NCBI RefSeq assembly: GCF_001263335.1
Contig: NZ_LGVW01000012.1
Coordinates: 161,840-225,839 of the forward strand
From: Dichelobacter nodosus
GTDB taxonomy: Bacteria > Pseudomonadota > Gammaproteobacteria > Cardiobacteriales > Cardiobacteriaceae
Length of the DNA: 64,000 nucleotides
Reading direction: 5' to 3'
Part shown: positions 1 through 9,295 of the stretch, in pieces
Layout of the letters: each line of letters starts with the position of its first letter
Position numbering within the stretch: position 1 is the first letter of the stretch
Position numbers and translations under genes: made by a program
Notes under the pieces: model-generated
What the model was told of the DNA's origin: nothing
Database searches by the model: none
The model's input: the letters and a program-made list of their open reading frames with translations, nothing else

Positions 1-1
1 C

Positions 2-1081
2 GCGAGCGAAATTCAATATGGTTTGATTCCGGCAAAAGAAAAGCAATTGCTTGAAAATGAACAACAAACGGAACAACGTCCGCATCGTTTAATGCGTAAT
101 AAAGTGACCGCTGAAGAAATCGCGGAAATCGTTTCCCGTTGGACGGGGATTCCGGTTGCCAAAATGATGGAAGGCGAAAAAGAGCGTTTATTGCATTTGG
201 AAACGGTATTAAATGAACGCGTGGTAGGACAAAAAACGGCAGTTGAAGCGGTTGCCAACGCGATTCGGCGCAATCGCGCGGGATTATCTGACCCAAAACG
301 TCCAATTGGTTCTTTTTTATTTTTGGGGCCGACGGGTGTTGGTAAAACTGAATTATGTCGTACTTTGGCGCAATTTTTGTTTGATAGTGAAGAAAATATG
401 GTGCGCATCGATATGAGCGAATTCATGGAAAAACATAGTGTTGCACGTTTAATTGGGGCGCCTCCGGGTTATGTTGGCTACGATCAAGGCGGTTATTTAA
501 CGGAAGCTGTGCGGCGCAAACCGTATAGCGTGGTGTTATTTGATGAAGTGGAAAAAGCGCATAGCGATGTTTTTAATACGTTATTGCAGGTTTTAGATGA
601 AGGTCGTTTGACTGATGGGCAAGGTAGAACGGTCGATTTTCGTCACACGGTGATTATTATGACCTCCAATTTGGGCTCCGATATGATTCAATTGCTGGCG
701 GAGAAATCGTATGAAGAGATGAAATCGGCAGTGATGGAGATTGTGATGGCGCATTTCCGCCCCGAATTTATTAATCGTATTGATGAAGCGATTGTGTTTC
801 ACGGTTTGGCAAAAACGCATATGTATCGCATTGCGCAAATTCAATTGGAACGTTTGCGGCAACGTTTGCAAACGCGCGAATTACTGTTAAGCGTTGAAGA
901 AGATGCGATTAATCAATTGGTTGAATTGGGTTATGATCCGCTTTTTGGCGCCCGTCCGCTAAAACGTGCGATTCAAAATTATATTGAAAATCCTTTGGCG
1001 CAGGCGTTGTTAGCAGGACAATATTTGCCGCAAAGTACAATTACGATTGGTTTTGATGGCACAAATTTTACTTTCCACTGA
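2..1081 (+). CDS. clpB: ClpB disaggregase, C-terminal part (5' end outside window)
   Basis: This is the second half of ClpB, the hexameric AAA+ chaperone that works with DnaK to pull proteins out of aggregates in the cytoplasm. The reading frame is already open at base 2, and its first residues ([12 protein letters not shown]) match the end of the ClpB middle region, so the gene begins outside the window. Visible elements of the second nucleotide-binding domain are Walker A ([10 protein letters not shown]), Walker B ([11 protein letters not shown]), the pore-loop region ([13 protein letters not shown]), and the C-terminal sensor-2 block ([11 protein letters not shown]). The frame ends normally at TGA and is followed by a strong hairpin terminator. 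Nothing suggests decay. The family call is secure; only the N-terminus is missing from view. Confidence 0.96.
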   Translation, partial: ASEIQYGLIPAKEKQLLENEQQTEQRPHRLMRNKVTAEEIAEIVSRWTGIPVAKMMEGEKERLLHLETVLNERVVGQKTAVEAVANAIRRNRAGLSDPKRPIGSFLFLGPTGVGKTELCRTLAQFLFDSEENMVRIDMSEFMEKHSVARLIGAPPGYVGYDQGGYLTEAVRRKPYSVVLFDEVEKAHSDVFNTLLQVLDEGRLTDGQGRTVDFRHTVIIMTSNLGSDMIQLLAEKSYEEMKSAVMEIVMAHFRPEFINRIDEAIVFHGLAKTHMYRIAQIQLERLRQRLQTRELLLSVEEDAINQLVELGYDPLFGARPLKRAIQNYIENPLAQALLAGQYLPQSTITIGFDGTNFTFH

Positions 1082-1095
1082 TTTTTAATGATTGA

Positions 1096-1120
1096 AAAAC
1101 CGCCTGCGGGCGGTTTTTTT
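1096..1120. terminator. Bidirectional intrinsic terminator between clpB and fimB
   Basis: A 9-bp stem (AAAACCGCC paired with GGCGGTTTT, loop TGCG) is followed by a T-run on the plus strand. The A-run on its left side becomes a T-run on the minus strand. It therefore suits both clpB and the convergent fimB. Confidence 0.85.
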
Positions 1121-1159
1121 GTGGGGAGGGTTTTTGAACAACTCGAAATGATGCAGTTT

Positions 1160-1933
1160 TTATAATTCAAATGCATCAATTTCAACTGCCGTCGTAATGT
1201 TCATATTTTTATCTAGGATAACCATCCATTCCATAGAACGATTGGATACCAACGGCAAAAAGAATGCTTCTTCCAGATTGAGATGCGCTTTTTGTAGGGC
1301 AGTTTTTACGTTTTGTTGTTGTTCGGCATTGAGTTTTGGAAAACTTTGCGCCAGCGGTTTAGCAGCTTTGCGGATTTTTTCAAGTTCAGATGAATAGGCA
1401 ACCCAGAGTGTTGGTTGTTGCGCAATGTCGAAACCTTGAAATGCTTTCTCAACGCCTTCTTTTCGCTCTTCGGCGTTTTTCCAGTCGCGAACGGCAAGGA
1501 GATGATGACCAAAATAAGGAAATTGACGAAATTCTGGCAACGCTTGTGGCAATTCATCAAGCAAAATATCACCTTTCGATAAAATACGAATACTGTCCAG
1601 TTCAAAAACTACAGCAACGGGACGCGCCAGATAAATGTTATACATGCCATAAATAAAGGCGGAAAGTTGAATGAAAATAATCAAAGAGAAATCAATGATG
1701 CATTCTTTTAAGCGTTTTTGCGGATTGGACAAAATAAAAGTCAGCAGCGGTCCACAACAAACATCAATACCAAAAATTAAAAAGAATAATTTAAAACTGC
1801 CCATAATCTTTTGATATGGAAAAGGATACCAAACGAAAAAGATTAAACCAGCTAATAAGACAGCAACGGTTAAGGAAAGTAAAAAATGGATTCCAGAAAT
1901 TTTTGCAGCAAATAAAAATCGTTGTTTATTCAT
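1160..1933 (-). CDS. fimB: FimB, type IV pilin accessory membrane protein
   Basis: This 257-residue inner-membrane protein is encoded just downstream of the pilin gene on the same strand. Its first ~95 residues contain about three hydrophobic segments (from residue ~12, ~44 and ~73), including the pilin-accessory (TfpZ-like) stretch around FFLIFGIDVCCGPLLTF. The remainder is soluble, rich in Lys and Gln, and probably periplasmic. In D. nodosus strains with the fimA-fimB arrangement (class I strains) this gene is called fimB. Its biochemical role is unclear from the sequence. It lies behind the fimA terminator, so it is either read at a reduced level from fimA or has its own promoter. The call rests on position and the N-terminal membrane pattern. 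Confidence 0.85.
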   Translation of the reverse strand: MNKQRFLFAAKISGIHFLLSLTVAVLLAGLIFFVWYPFPYQKIMGSFKLFFLIFGIDVCCGPLLTFILSNPQKRLKECIIDFSLIIFIQLSAFIYGMYNIYLARPVAVVFELDSIRILSKGDILLDELPQALPEFRQFPYFGHHLLAVRDWKNAEERKEGVEKAFQGFDIAQQPTLWVAYSSELEKIRKAAKPLAQSFPKLNAEQQQNVKTALQKAHLNLEEAFFLPLVSNRSMEWMVILDKNMNITTAVEIDAFEL

Positions 1934-1960
1934 AGCTTTTTACTGATTGATGGTGAAATA

Positions 1961-1987
1961 AAAAAGCCTCTCAAGAGAGAGGCTTTT
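1961..1987 (-). terminator. Intrinsic terminator after fimA
   Basis: On the minus strand an 11-bp stem (AAAAGCCTCTC / GAGAGGCTTTT, four-base loop) is followed by a T-rich run. It lies between the fimA stop and the fimB start and should keep fimB expression well below that of the pilin. Confidence 0.85.
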
Positions 1988-2013
1988 AAGTAAGCTAATG
2001 TTTACACTAGATA

Positions 2014-2499
2014 CTATTTTTTAGCTTTTTTTACTGCATTCGGGATAAATTTATCTGCTAAGTCAGTACCATCACCTGCAATAAATGAACCATTAACCAA
2101 TTGATCTAAAACCAATTTTTTACCAGTGATCAGCTTAGAAATTTTACCTTCTGCAGTGCCTTGACCATAAGTGATTTCGACCTTACAACCATTCGGATCG
2201 CCAGCTTCTGTCTTTGATTGATCATAGGTACCATCAATTTTTGCTAAGGCATACTTACCTTTGTCTTCGTTGCCAACAACACCAGATGCTGGAGCTGCGT
2301 CCGGTCCTTTACATTCGCCGTCTTGTAAGTTTTCAGCGATACGAACTTTCAAACCATCAGCCAAGCTTACGCCTTCAGCTGCTTGTGAACGAGCGATGTA
2401 GTCGTTGTATGCAGGGATAGCGAAAGCCGCTAAGATACCGATAATTGCAACTACAATCATGAGTTCGATTAAGGTGAAACCTTTTTGTAAACTTTTCAT
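2014..2499 (-). CDS. fimA: FimA, type IVa major pilin (prepilin)
   Basis: This encodes the major subunit of the type IV pilus, used for twitching motility, natural transformation and virulence in D. nodosus. The protein has a 7-residue leader MKSLQKG cut by prepilin peptidase before Phe, the conserved N-terminal helix [20 protein letters not shown] with Glu5 of the mature protein, and two cysteines (in GECKGPD and NGCKVEI) that fit the pilin disulphide. At 161 residues it has normal length. Two ATGs are adjacent. The AGGAG site lies 6 nt from the second and only 3 nt from the first, so the second (2499) is chosen; it also gives the canonical leader. A sigma-54-type promoter lies upstream and a terminator downstream. 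Variation between strains is concentrated in the C-terminal half, which defines serogroup; I do not assign one. Confidence 0.97.
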   Translation of the reverse strand: MKSLQKGFTLIELMIVVAIIGILAAFAIPAYNDYIARSQAAEGVSLADGLKVRIAENLQDGECKGPDAAPASGVVGNEDKGKYALAKIDGTYDQSKTEAGDPNGCKVEITYGQGTAEGKISKLITGKKLVLDQLVNGSFIAGDGTDLADKFIPNAVKKAKK

Positions 2500-2558
2500 C
2501 ATATTCTCCTATTAAGAATGTGAACATTTAAATATCATCTTGTTTAGAGTCAGTTGCC

Positions 2559-2580
2559 TGACGCCTTTCATTATGCGTCA
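2559..2580. repeat. Inverted repeat at the fimA transcription start region
   Basis: TGACGC, a 10-base spacer, then GCGTCA form a perfect inverted repeat. It overlaps the -12 element of the proposed sigma-54 promoter and the expected start site. It could be an operator or an RNA hairpin at the 5' end of the fimA mRNA. Confidence 0.55.
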
Positions 2581-2590
2581 TCAATGCCAA
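2574..2590 (-). promoter_or_regulatory. Sigma-54-type (-24/-12) promoter of fimA
   Basis: Read on the minus strand, TTGGCATTGATGACGCA places GG and GC exactly ten bases apart, as sigma-54 (RpoN) promoters require, with a near-consensus -24 box (TTGGCAT against TTGGCAC). The -12 box is weaker (ACGC against TTGC). Transcription would start near 2563, about 64 bases before the fimA start codon. Pilin genes under PilR/RpoN control are well known, and fimA of D. nodosus is reported to be RpoN- and PilR-dependent. Confidence 0.75.
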
Positions 2591-2712
2591 TATTGTTTTT
2601 ATATTTAAAAACAATTAGTTAAAAAAATTATTTTCTGACACACGCGCTTTTTTTGCATTTTTTCTACTATTTTTCCGGCACAATAACGTTGGTTTTATAA
2701 AAGGAAATGATG

Positions 2713-4041
2713 ATGACGAATATATGGCACACTGCGCCCGTCTCTGCGCTTTCCGGCGAAATAACGATATGCGGCGATAAATCAATGTCGCATCGCGCCT
2801 TATTATTAGCAGCGTTAGCAGAAGGACAAACGGAAATCCGCGGCTTTTTACCGTGCGCGGATTGTTTGGCGACGGCGCAAGCATTGCGTGCATTATGCGT
2901 TGATATTCAAAGAGAAAAAGAAATAGTGACGATTCGCGGCGTGGGATTTCTGGGTTTGCAGCCGCCGAAAGCACCGTTAAATATGCAAAACAGTGGCACT
3001 AGCATGCGTTTATTGGCAGGAATTTTGACGGCGCAGCGCTTTGAGAGCGTGTTATGCGGCGATGAATCATTAGAAAAACGTCCGATGCAGCGCATTATTA
3101 CGCCGCTTATGCAAATGGGGGCAAAAATTGTCAGTCACAGCAATTTTACGGCGCCGTTACATATTTCAGGACGCCCGCTGACCGGCATTGATTACGCGTT
3201 ACCGCTTCCCAGCGCGCAATTAAAAAGTTGCCTTATTTTGGCAGGATTATTGGCTGACGGTACCACGCGGCTGCATACTTGCGGCATCAGTCGCGACCAC
3301 ACGGAACGCATGTTGCCGCTTTTTGGCGGTGCGCTCGAGACTCAAAAAGAGCAAATAATCGTCACCGGTAGACAAAAATTGCACGGTTGCGCGCTTGATA
3401 TTGTCGGTGATTTGTCGGCGGCGGCGTTTTTTATGGTTGCGGCTTTGATTGCGCCGCGCGCGGAAGTCGTTATTCGTAATGTCGGCATTAATCCGACGCG
3501 GTCGGCAATCATTACTTTGTTGCAAAAAATGGGCGGACGGATTGAATTGCATCATCAGCGCTTTTGGGGCGCCGAACCGGTGGCAGATATTGTTGTTTAT
3601 CATTCAAAATTGCGCGGCATTACGGTGGCGCCGGAATGGATTGCCAACGCGATTGATGAATTGCCGATTTTTTTTATTGCGGCAGCTTGCGCGGAAGGGA
3701 CGACTTTTGTGGGCAATTTGTCAGAATTGCGTGTGAAAGAATCGGATCGTTTAGCGGCGATGGCGCAAAATTTACAAACTTTGGGCGTGGCGTGCGACGT
3801 TGGCGCCGATTTTATTCATATATATGGAAGAAGCGATCGGCAATTTTTACCGGCGCGGGTGAACAGTTTTGGCGATCATCGGATTGCGATGAGTTTGGCG
3901 GTGGCAGGTATGCGCGCGGCAGGTGAATTATTGATTGATGACGGCGCGGTGGCGGCGGTTTCTATGCCGCAATTTCGCGATTTTGCCGCCGCAATTGGTA
4001 TGAATGTAGGAGAAAAAGATGCGAAAAATTGTCACGATTGA
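2713..4041 (+). CDS. aroA: 3-phosphoshikimate 1-carboxyvinyltransferase (EPSP synthase), class II-like
   Basis: AroA condenses shikimate-3-phosphate with phosphoenolpyruvate in the shikimate pathway towards aromatic amino acids. Conserved blocks are GDKSMSHRA (residues ~21-29), NSGTSMRLLAG, GDESLEKRPM, LPSAQLKSCLILAG, RDHTERML, ESDRLAAMA and FGDHRIAMSLAVAGM. The forms GDKSxSHR, RPMxR and SAQxKS resemble the Bacillus-type class II enzymes more than E. coli AroA (GSKSVSNR, NAGTAMR). Three ATG codons are tandem (2707, 2710, 2713). AAGGA ends at 2705, so the third gives the best spacing and is chosen, for a 442-residue product. The gene overlaps cmk by 23 bp, implying one transcript. Confidence 0.95.
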   Translation: MTNIWHTAPVSALSGEITICGDKSMSHRALLLAALAEGQTEIRGFLPCADCLATAQALRALCVDIQREKEIVTIRGVGFLGLQPPKAPLNMQNSGTSMRLLAGILTAQRFESVLCGDESLEKRPMQRIITPLMQMGAKIVSHSNFTAPLHISGRPLTGIDYALPLPSAQLKSCLILAGLLADGTTRLHTCGISRDHTERMLPLFGGALETQKEQIIVTGRQKLHGCALDIVGDLSAAAFFMVAALIAPRAEVVIRNVGINPTRSAIITLLQKMGGRIELHHQRFWGAEPVADIVVYHSKLRGITVAPEWIANAIDELPIFFIAAACAEGTTFVGNLSELRVKESDRLAAMAQNLQTLGVACDVGADFIHIYGRSDRQFLPARVNSFGDHRIAMSLAVAGMRAAGELLIDDGAVAAVSMPQFRDFAAAIGMNVGEKDAKNCHD

Positions 4042-4693
4042 TGGTCCTAGCGGTGTTGGAAAAGGCACGGTGGCGCAAGCTTTGGCGCGGCGGCACGGTT
4101 GGGCATATTTAGACAGCGGCGCGGTTTATCGTTTGGCAGCGTTGTTTTTGAAGCGACAAAATTTGTCACTCGCGGCAACGGCAACTCAAGTGGCAGCGTT
4201 ACAAGAAATGGCAGTGGATTTTGTGATGACGGAGACGGTGGTGCGCGTTTTTTTAAATGGCGTGGTGATTGATGATGTTTTGCGTCGGGAAGAAACGGGT
4301 GCGTTGGCATCGCAATTGGCGGTTAAACCAGAAATCCGCGCGGCATTATTGGATTTTCAACGCAATTTTGCCGGCGATGCGCCGTTAATTGCCGATGGAC
4401 GCGATATGGGAACGGTGGTTTTTCCGGAAGCCCCGTTAAAAATTTTCTTAGATGCGACGGCAGAAATTCGTGCGGAAAGACGTTATAAACAGTTGATAGA
4501 AAAAGGGGAAGATGTTACCCTAGCCGCCCTCAAAAAAGAGATTGCCGCGCGCGATGCGCGCGATCGCAATCGTCTTGTAGCACCTCTTAAACCAGCTTCG
4601 GATGCGGTGCTGATTGATACTACCGATTTATCGGTGCAGGCGGTGCTTGAGAAGATCGATGCGCTTTGGCAAGCCCATTTTTTTAATTTTTGA
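4019..4693 (+). CDS. cmk: Cytidylate kinase
   Basis: CMP/dCMP kinase phosphorylates CMP and dCMP with ATP in pyrimidine nucleotide recycling. The N-terminus has the P-loop GPSGVGKGT, followed by YLDSGAVYR of the CMP-binding region, [13 protein letters not shown], and the lid-region [16 protein letters not shown]. The 224-residue length is normal. It starts inside the end of aroA and is followed at once by rpsA, reproducing the widespread aroA-cmk-rpsA-ihfB order. Confidence 0.95.
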   Translation: MRKIVTIDGPSGVGKGTVAQALARRHGWAYLDSGAVYRLAALFLKRQNLSLAATATQVAALQEMAVDFVMTETVVRVFLNGVVIDDVLRREETGALASQLAVKPEIRAALLDFQRNFAGDAPLIADGRDMGTVVFPEAPLKIFLDATAEIRAERRYKQLIEKGEDVTLAALKKEIAARDARDRNRLVAPLKPASDAVLIDTTDLSVQAVLEKIDALWQAHFFNF

Positions 4694-4713
4694 TCAAACC
4701 CTTAGAGAACCTC

Positions 4714-6390
4714 ATGGTAGAAGAATCATTTGCAGAACTTTTTGAAAAAAGTATTGAAACAACCGAACTGAAACCCGGTGCCATCATTAAAGCTGAAGTT
4801 GTTCAAATTGGTAAGGATTTTGTGGTTTTAAACGCTGGTTTAAAATCAGAAGGTTTTATTCCCGTTGAGCAATTTTGCGACGAACAAGGCACGTTGACGA
4901 TTCAAGTCGGCGATAAAGTGGAAGTCGCTTTGGAAGCTTTGGAAAATGGCTATGGTGAAACCCAAATTTCTCACGAAAAAGCTCAGCGCATCCGTACTTG
5001 GGAAATTTTAGAAGCAAAATTTGCCAGCGAAGAAATTATTAAAGGAATCGTTTCTGGACGCGTCAAAGGCGGTTTTACGGTTGACGTAGAAGGCGTAAAA
5101 GCCTTTTTGCCAGGTTCTTTAGTTGACGTTCGCCCCGTTAAAGATCCCGCTATTGTTGAAGGAAAAGAAATCGAATTTAAGATTATTAAACTCGATCAAA
5201 AACGCAATAATATTGTGGTTTCTCGTCGCGCGGTTATTGAACATGAATATAAAGCTGAACGTGAAGAAGTTCTGCAAAATCTGCAAGAAGGTGATGTTGT
5301 TAAAGCTGTGGTTAAGAATTTAACCGATTACGGCGCCTTTTTGGATTTGGGCGGCGTTGATGGTTTGCTTCATATTACTGATATGGCGTGGAAACGCATT
5401 AAATATCCTTCTGAAGTGGTCAATATTGGCGATGAAGTAGAAGTTAAAGTTTTGAAGTTTGACCGTGAACGCGCACGCGTTTCTTTGGGATTAAAACAAT
5501 TAGGTGAAGATCCTTGGGGTGATATTGCCGAACGTTATCCGGTTAATACGCAAGCAAGCGGTCGTGTAACCAATATCGCTGATTACGGCGCTTTTGTTGA
5601 AATTGAAGACGGCGTGGAAGGTTTGGTGCACGTTTCCGAAATGGATTGGACGAATAAAAACGTCAATCCCCGCAAATTTGTTGCCGTCGGTCAAGAAGTA
5701 GAAGTGATGATTTTAGATGTTGACAGCGAACGTCGCCGCATTTCTTTGGGCATGAAACAATGTCAATCCAATCCGTGGCAAGAGTTTGAAAAGAATTACA
5801 ACAAAGGCGAACGCATTAAAGGACAAATTAAATCTATTACCGATTTCGGTATCTTTATCGGATTGCCGGGCGGTATTGATGGTTTGGTGCACTTGTCTGA
5901 TTTATCTTGGGACGAAAATAACGAAGAAGCCGTGCGTGCTTACCAAAAAGGTCAAGAAGTGGAAACGATCATTTTGGGCATCGAAGCCGATCGTGAACGT
6001 ATTTCTTTGGGTATTAAGCAACTTTCTCAAGATGTATTTTCTCAATATATCGCAGCGCATGGACACGGAAGCGTGGTCAGCGGCAAGATTGTTGAATTAG
6101 ACGAACGTCAAGCAACTGTGAATTTGGCAGAAGGTGTAAACGGCGTTTTGCGTGCTGCCGAAGCGGCGATTGAACGCGTTGAAGATTTAACAAAATTGTT
6201 TGCTGTTGGCGATGAAATCGAAGCAAAAGTGTTAAATATTGACCGTAAACATAAATCTATTGCTCTTTCTATCCGCGCGAAAGATGTGGCTGAAGAAAAA
6301 GCAGTTATTCAAGACTATACCCGCAAAGATAATCAGGCGAGCACTTCACTCGGTGATATTTTCAAAGAATTAAATTCTGACGAAGCCTAA
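4714..6390 (+). CDS. rpsA: 30S ribosomal protein S1
   Basis: S1 binds mRNA at the 30S subunit and helps initiate translation, especially on messages with structured leaders or weak Shine-Dalgarno sequences. The 558-residue protein has six S1 (OB-fold) repeats; the clearest contain [33 protein letters not shown] and [17 protein letters not shown]. An in-frame TTG at 4690 would extend the protein into the cmk stop, but the ATG at 4714 gives the usual [14 protein letters not shown] start and E. coli-like length, so it is used. The leader has no strong ribosome-binding site, as is common for rpsA. A palindromic hairpin follows the stop. Confidence 0.97.
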   Translation: MVEESFAELFEKSIETTELKPGAIIKAEVVQIGKDFVVLNAGLKSEGFIPVEQFCDEQGTLTIQVGDKVEVALEALENGYGETQISHEKAQRIRTWEILEAKFASEEIIKGIVSGRVKGGFTVDVEGVKAFLPGSLVDVRPVKDPAIVEGKEIEFKIIKLDQKRNNIVVSRRAVIEHEYKAEREEVLQNLQEGDVVKAVVKNLTDYGAFLDLGGVDGLLHITDMAWKRIKYPSEVVNIGDEVEVKVLKFDRERARVSLGLKQLGEDPWGDIAERYPVNTQASGRVTNIADYGAFVEIEDGVEGLVHVSEMDWTNKNVNPRKFVAVGQEVEVMILDVDSERRRISLGMKQCQSNPWQEFEKNYNKGERIKGQIKSITDFGIFIGLPGGIDGLVHLSDLSWDENNEEAVRAYQKGQEVETIILGIEADRERISLGIKQLSQDVFSQYIAAHGHGSVVSGKIVELDERQATVNLAEGVNGVLRAAEAAIERVEDLTKLFAVGDEIEAKVLNIDRKHKSIALSIRAKDVAEEKAVIQDYTRKDNQASTSLGDIFKELNSDEA

Positions 6391-6412
6391 TTATTTCTGC
6401 GGAAATCTAACA

Positions 6413-6438
6413 AAAGAAGCTCCAATTGGAGCTTCTTT
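6413..6438 (+). terminator. Palindromic hairpin between rpsA and ihfB
   Basis: A perfect 26-base palindrome (AAAGAAGCTCC, loop AATT, GGAGCTTCTTT) sits between the rpsA stop and the ihfB ribosome-binding site, which starts only 5 bases after it. The following T-tract is short, so it probably attenuates rather than fully stops transcription into ihfB. Confidence 0.65.
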
Positions 6439-6452
6439 ATTCGAGGAATATG

Positions 6453-6743
6453 ATGACAAAATCTGAATTAATTGAACGTTTAGTGATGAAGTATCCCCAG
6501 TTGCGCGCGCAAGATGTTGAAGATACTGTAAAATTGATGATTGAACGCATTTGCCATACTTTGGAAAAAGGCGATCGTGTAGAAATTCGGGGTTTTGGCA
6601 GTTTTTCTCTTCATTATCGTGAATCTCGCCAAGGACGTAATCCCAAAACGGGCGAATCTGTACGCGTTCCTGCCAAATCAATTCCTTATTTTCGTGCTGG
6701 AAAAGAATTGCGTGAACGGGTTGATGAAGAAATAAACCAATAA
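6453..6743 (+). CDS. ihfB: Integration host factor beta subunit
   Basis: IHF-beta pairs with IHF-alpha to bend DNA at specific sites in promoters, phage attachment sites and CRISPR leaders. The protein (96 residues) matches the family from [10 protein letters not shown] through [14 protein letters not shown] and GRNPKTG to the C-terminal helices; the intercalating Pro lies in the [16 protein letters not shown] arm. Of two adjacent ATGs (6450, 6453) the second gives 5-base spacing from GAGGA and the classic N-terminus. It is downstream of rpsA as in most gammaproteobacteria. IHF is relevant here because both sigma-54 promoters and the type I-F CRISPR leader in this window are the sort of sites it serves. 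Confidence 0.96.
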   Translation: MTKSELIERLVMKYPQLRAQDVEDTVKLMIERICHTLEKGDRVEIRGFGSFSLHYRESRQGRNPKTGESVRVPAKSIPYFRAGKELRERVDEEINQ

Positions 6744-6762
6744 CAGCATGTCACTTCCAGTG

Positions 6763-6787
6763 CAGCACCGCTTGTCGGTGCTGTTTT
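6763..6787 (+). terminator. Intrinsic terminator after ihfB
   Basis: An 8-bp stem (CAGCACCG / CGGTGCTG, loop CTTGT) is followed by TTTTG. It ends the aroA-cmk-rpsA-ihfB unit. Confidence 0.75.
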
Positions 6788-6821
6788 GTATTTATCTTTG
6801 GCAGCATTTTAAGGAGAAGGC

Positions 6822-7418
6822 ATGGCTCGAAAAAACTATTTGCGAAAACCCTCTTTGCGTCTTCGAAAAGGGGAAAGTGTGCAACAAAAGTTGAAGCAAT
6901 GGCTGATTTTTATTGCGAGCGCATTCATTATGGCGCTGGTTAATCATTTTGTGCCCTCGGAAAATAGCGGTTCCAATCAAAAAGATGCGGCTTTTTCGCG
7001 TGGCGCGCGTTTATCTTGCCGTTTATTAAAAGTCACCGATGGCGATACCGTGCGCGCAGAATGCGATCAGCGTAATTTATCGATTCGCCTGATTGGTATT
7101 GATGCGCCAGAAATGAAACAAAAACCATGGGGCGAACAATCAAAAGCGGTATTGAGCCAGATATTGCCGGCGCAATTCATGCTGGAAAGTCACGGCGCCG
7201 ATCGTTATCAGCGGCAATTGGGACGCATTTTGACCACTGATGGCGTTGATATCAATTTAGAAATGCTCAAACAAGGCAGAGCCGTTGCCTACGATGGCAA
7301 AGATACGCCTAAAAATTATCAACAAGCCGAAGCTGAAGCAAAACGCGCCAAACGCGGTGTTTGGGCAAAAGCAGGCGATCATCAAGATCCCAAAAAGTGG
7401 CGGCGTTATCATCAATAA
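6822..7418 (+). CDS. Membrane-anchored staphylococcal nuclease-like (SNase) protein
   Basis: The 198-residue protein has a basic N-terminus, one hydrophobic segment at residues ~27-44 (WLIFIASAFIMALVNHFV), and an SNase/thermonuclease domain at residues ~65-190. Catalytic-site blocks are KVTDGDTVRAE, RLIGIDAPEMKQ and DRYQRQLGRIL, with the conserved Asp, Arg and Glu residues of the Ca2+-dependent phosphodiesterase fold. The topology suggests a nuclease held at the outer face of the inner membrane. Start at 6822 follows a strong AAGGAGAAGG site. Periplasmic DNA or RNA degradation for nutrient supply is a reasonable inference; the actual substrate cannot be told from sequence. Confidence 0.85.
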   Translation: MARKNYLRKPSLRLRKGESVQQKLKQWLIFIASAFIMALVNHFVPSENSGSNQKDAAFSRGARLSCRLLKVTDGDTVRAECDQRNLSIRLIGIDAPEMKQKPWGEQSKAVLSQILPAQFMLESHGADRYQRQLGRILTTDGVDINLEMLKQGRAVAYDGKDTPKNYQQAEAEAKRAKRGVWAKAGDHQDPKKWRRYHQ

Positions 7419-7505
7419 TTGAACACTTGCTTGTGGACAAGTAAATCCACAAAGGTCTCGTAAACAGTTGCGAGTTTGGTTTAGTACAAAAAAAACGAGG
7501 ACGGC

Positions 7506-8798
7506 ATGGACGACGCCGCAACATTAATACCCACACGTTATACCCAAGAACAACATCACATTGATCCCAGCGTTTTTGATCGAAGAGCGATTGCTATTTG
7601 TCGGCAATTGCATGAAGCCGGCTATGAGGCTTATTTAGTTGGCGGCTGCTTGCGCGATACATTGTTGCAACAACCGCCAAAAGATTTTGATATTGCTACC
7701 AATGCGCGTCCGGAAGAAATTGCGGCATTATTTCGTAATTGTCGCTTAATTGGACGGCGTTTTCGTTTAGCGCATTTGCATTACGGGCGCGATATTATCG
7801 AAGTGGCAACTTTTCGCGCATCGGCAGATGAACAAGTAAAAACGGACGCCGATGGTCACGTTTTAGAAGACAATCATTACGGCACGATGGAAGAAGATGT
7901 GCTGCGCCGAGATTTTATCATCAATTCATTGTATTACGACGTTCAAACTGGCGTTTTAATCGATTATTTAGATGCTTTAGCGGATATTCGCGCGCGGCAA
8001 ATTCGTTTAATTGGTACACCTTCTGCGCGTTATATTGAAGATCCCGTGCGCATGTTGCGTGCCGCGCGGTTTGCCGCAAAATTATCAATGCCTTTGGAGG
8101 CGCAAACGCAACAAGCCATTGCTTCTTGTCGGCAGGAATTGCGCGCCGTGCCTGCCGCGCGTTTATTTGATGAAGTACAAAAATTATTTATGAGTGGTTA
8201 CGGCGAAAAAAGTTATGAAATTTTGCGTTCATTTGAACTTTTTGCCATGCTTTTTCCCGATGTTGATCGTATTTTTTCTTATAAAAATAAAGCATTTGCC
8301 GATTATGCCGACCGGCTTATTCGTTCGGCTTTGCAAAGTACTGATCAACGCATCGCCCACGATCAACCGGTTACCGTCGCCTTTTTATTTGCCGCATTTT
8401 TATGGCCGGTCTATCAATTGCAATACCGCGGTTTATTAAAAACGGGAATGAATTGGCACAGCGCGATGCAAGAATCAGTTGATTTAGTGTTGATTGCGGC
8501 AGCGGAGCGCGTATCGATTCCATTACGGTTGCGCGGCATGATTCGCGAAATTTGGACGTTGCAAGCGCGTTTTGAATTAACGGGGAACAGTCAGAAAAAA
8601 ATCCGCGGATTATTAACGCACCCGCGGTTTCGTGCGGCATACGATTTTCTCGTCATTCGCCAAAAAGCCGGCGAAGCGCTTGCTCAATCCATCGCTTGGT
8701 GGACGGCAATGCAAACCGAACAACAACAATATTTAGAACAACCGCCCGTAAAAAATACGAAACCGCGCAAATCGCGTAACACGCGGAGAAAATCGTGA
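7506..8798 (+). CDS. pcnB: Poly(A) polymerase I
   Basis: PcnB adds 3' poly(A) tails that mark RNAs for decay. The nucleotidyltransferase core shows LVGGCLRDTL (residues ~38-47) and DFDIATNARPEE with the metal-binding Asp pair, then RRDFIINSLYYD and EDPVRMLRAARFAAKL of the tRNA nucleotidyltransferase/PcnB superfamily. The very basic C-terminal tail (KNTKPRKSRNTRRKS) is typical of PcnB rather than CCA-adding enzymes, and the 430-residue length agrees. It overlaps folK by 4 bp, the usual pcnB-folK pairing in gammaproteobacteria, which supports the call. Confidence 0.93.
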   Translation: MDDAATLIPTRYTQEQHHIDPSVFDRRAIAICRQLHEAGYEAYLVGGCLRDTLLQQPPKDFDIATNARPEEIAALFRNCRLIGRRFRLAHLHYGRDIIEVATFRASADEQVKTDADGHVLEDNHYGTMEEDVLRRDFIINSLYYDVQTGVLIDYLDALADIRARQIRLIGTPSARYIEDPVRMLRAARFAAKLSMPLEAQTQQAIASCRQELRAVPAARLFDEVQKLFMSGYGEKSYEILRSFELFAMLFPDVDRIFSYKNKAFADYADRLIRSALQSTDQRIAHDQPVTVAFLFAAFLWPVYQLQYRGLLKTGMNWHSAMQESVDLVLIAAAERVSIPLRLRGMIREIWTLQARFELTGNSQKKIRGLLTHPRFRAAYDFLVIRQKAGEALAQSIAWWTAMQTEQQQYLEQPPVKNTKPRKSRNTRRKS

Positions 8799-9289
8799 AA
8801 CGCATTTGGATCGCTTTGGGATCTAACCAAAACGATCCAGCCCAACAATTGCAGCGTGCGCGCCAAGAATTAGCGCAGCTTTTTCACGAAGAAAAAGCCT
8901 CTCATATTTATCGTACGCCGCCTTGGGGTTATCTCGCGCAGCCGGATTTTTTAAACGCGGTGATTCGTTATCGTACGGATAAAAATGCTCATCAGGTTTT
9001 GCGCGATTTGCAAGATATTGAGCAAAAGCACCACCGCATTCGGCAGCAAAAAAATGGACCGAGAACTTTGGATTTGGATTTGCTGCTTTATGAAGGCGTT
9101 GTTTTAGAGGAACCGGATTTAATCGTGCCGCACCCACGCATGCATCAGCGCGCTTTTGTTTTAGAACCGCTTGCCGAACTTGATTCCGAAATGCAGTTGG
9201 CAGAAAAAGGCAGCATTTGCGATTTATTAGCGCAATGCGATTGCAGCGGGCAGACGCGGTTAAACATGAGCGGCTGGAGCGTATCGTAG
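8795..9289 (+). CDS. folK: 6-hydroxymethyl-7,8-dihydropterin pyrophosphokinase (HPPK)
   Basis: FolK transfers pyrophosphate from ATP to 6-hydroxymethyl-7,8-dihydropterin in folate synthesis. The 164-residue protein carries the N-terminal ALGSNQNDP, the substrate region RTPPWGYLAQPDFLNAV, the signature GPRTLDLDLLLY and the HPRMHQRAFVLEPLAEL block. Translation starts at GTG inside the pcnB stop (GTGA overlap), so the two are translationally coupled. The gene converges on ptsI with only 6 bp between the stop codons and no obvious terminator. Confidence 0.95.
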   Translation: MKRIWIALGSNQNDPAQQLQRARQELAQLFHEEKASHIYRTPPWGYLAQPDFLNAVIRYRTDKNAHQVLRDLQDIEQKHHRIRQQKNGPRTLDLDLLLYEGVVLEEPDLIVPHPRMHQRAFVLEPLAELDSEMQLAEKGSICDLLAQCDCSGQTRLNMSGWSVS

Positions 9290-9295
9290 CCGCAT

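Noticed and set aside
4690..4713. TTG start extending rpsA into the cmk stop
   Set aside because: The ATG at 4714 gives the conserved S1 N-terminus and normal length.
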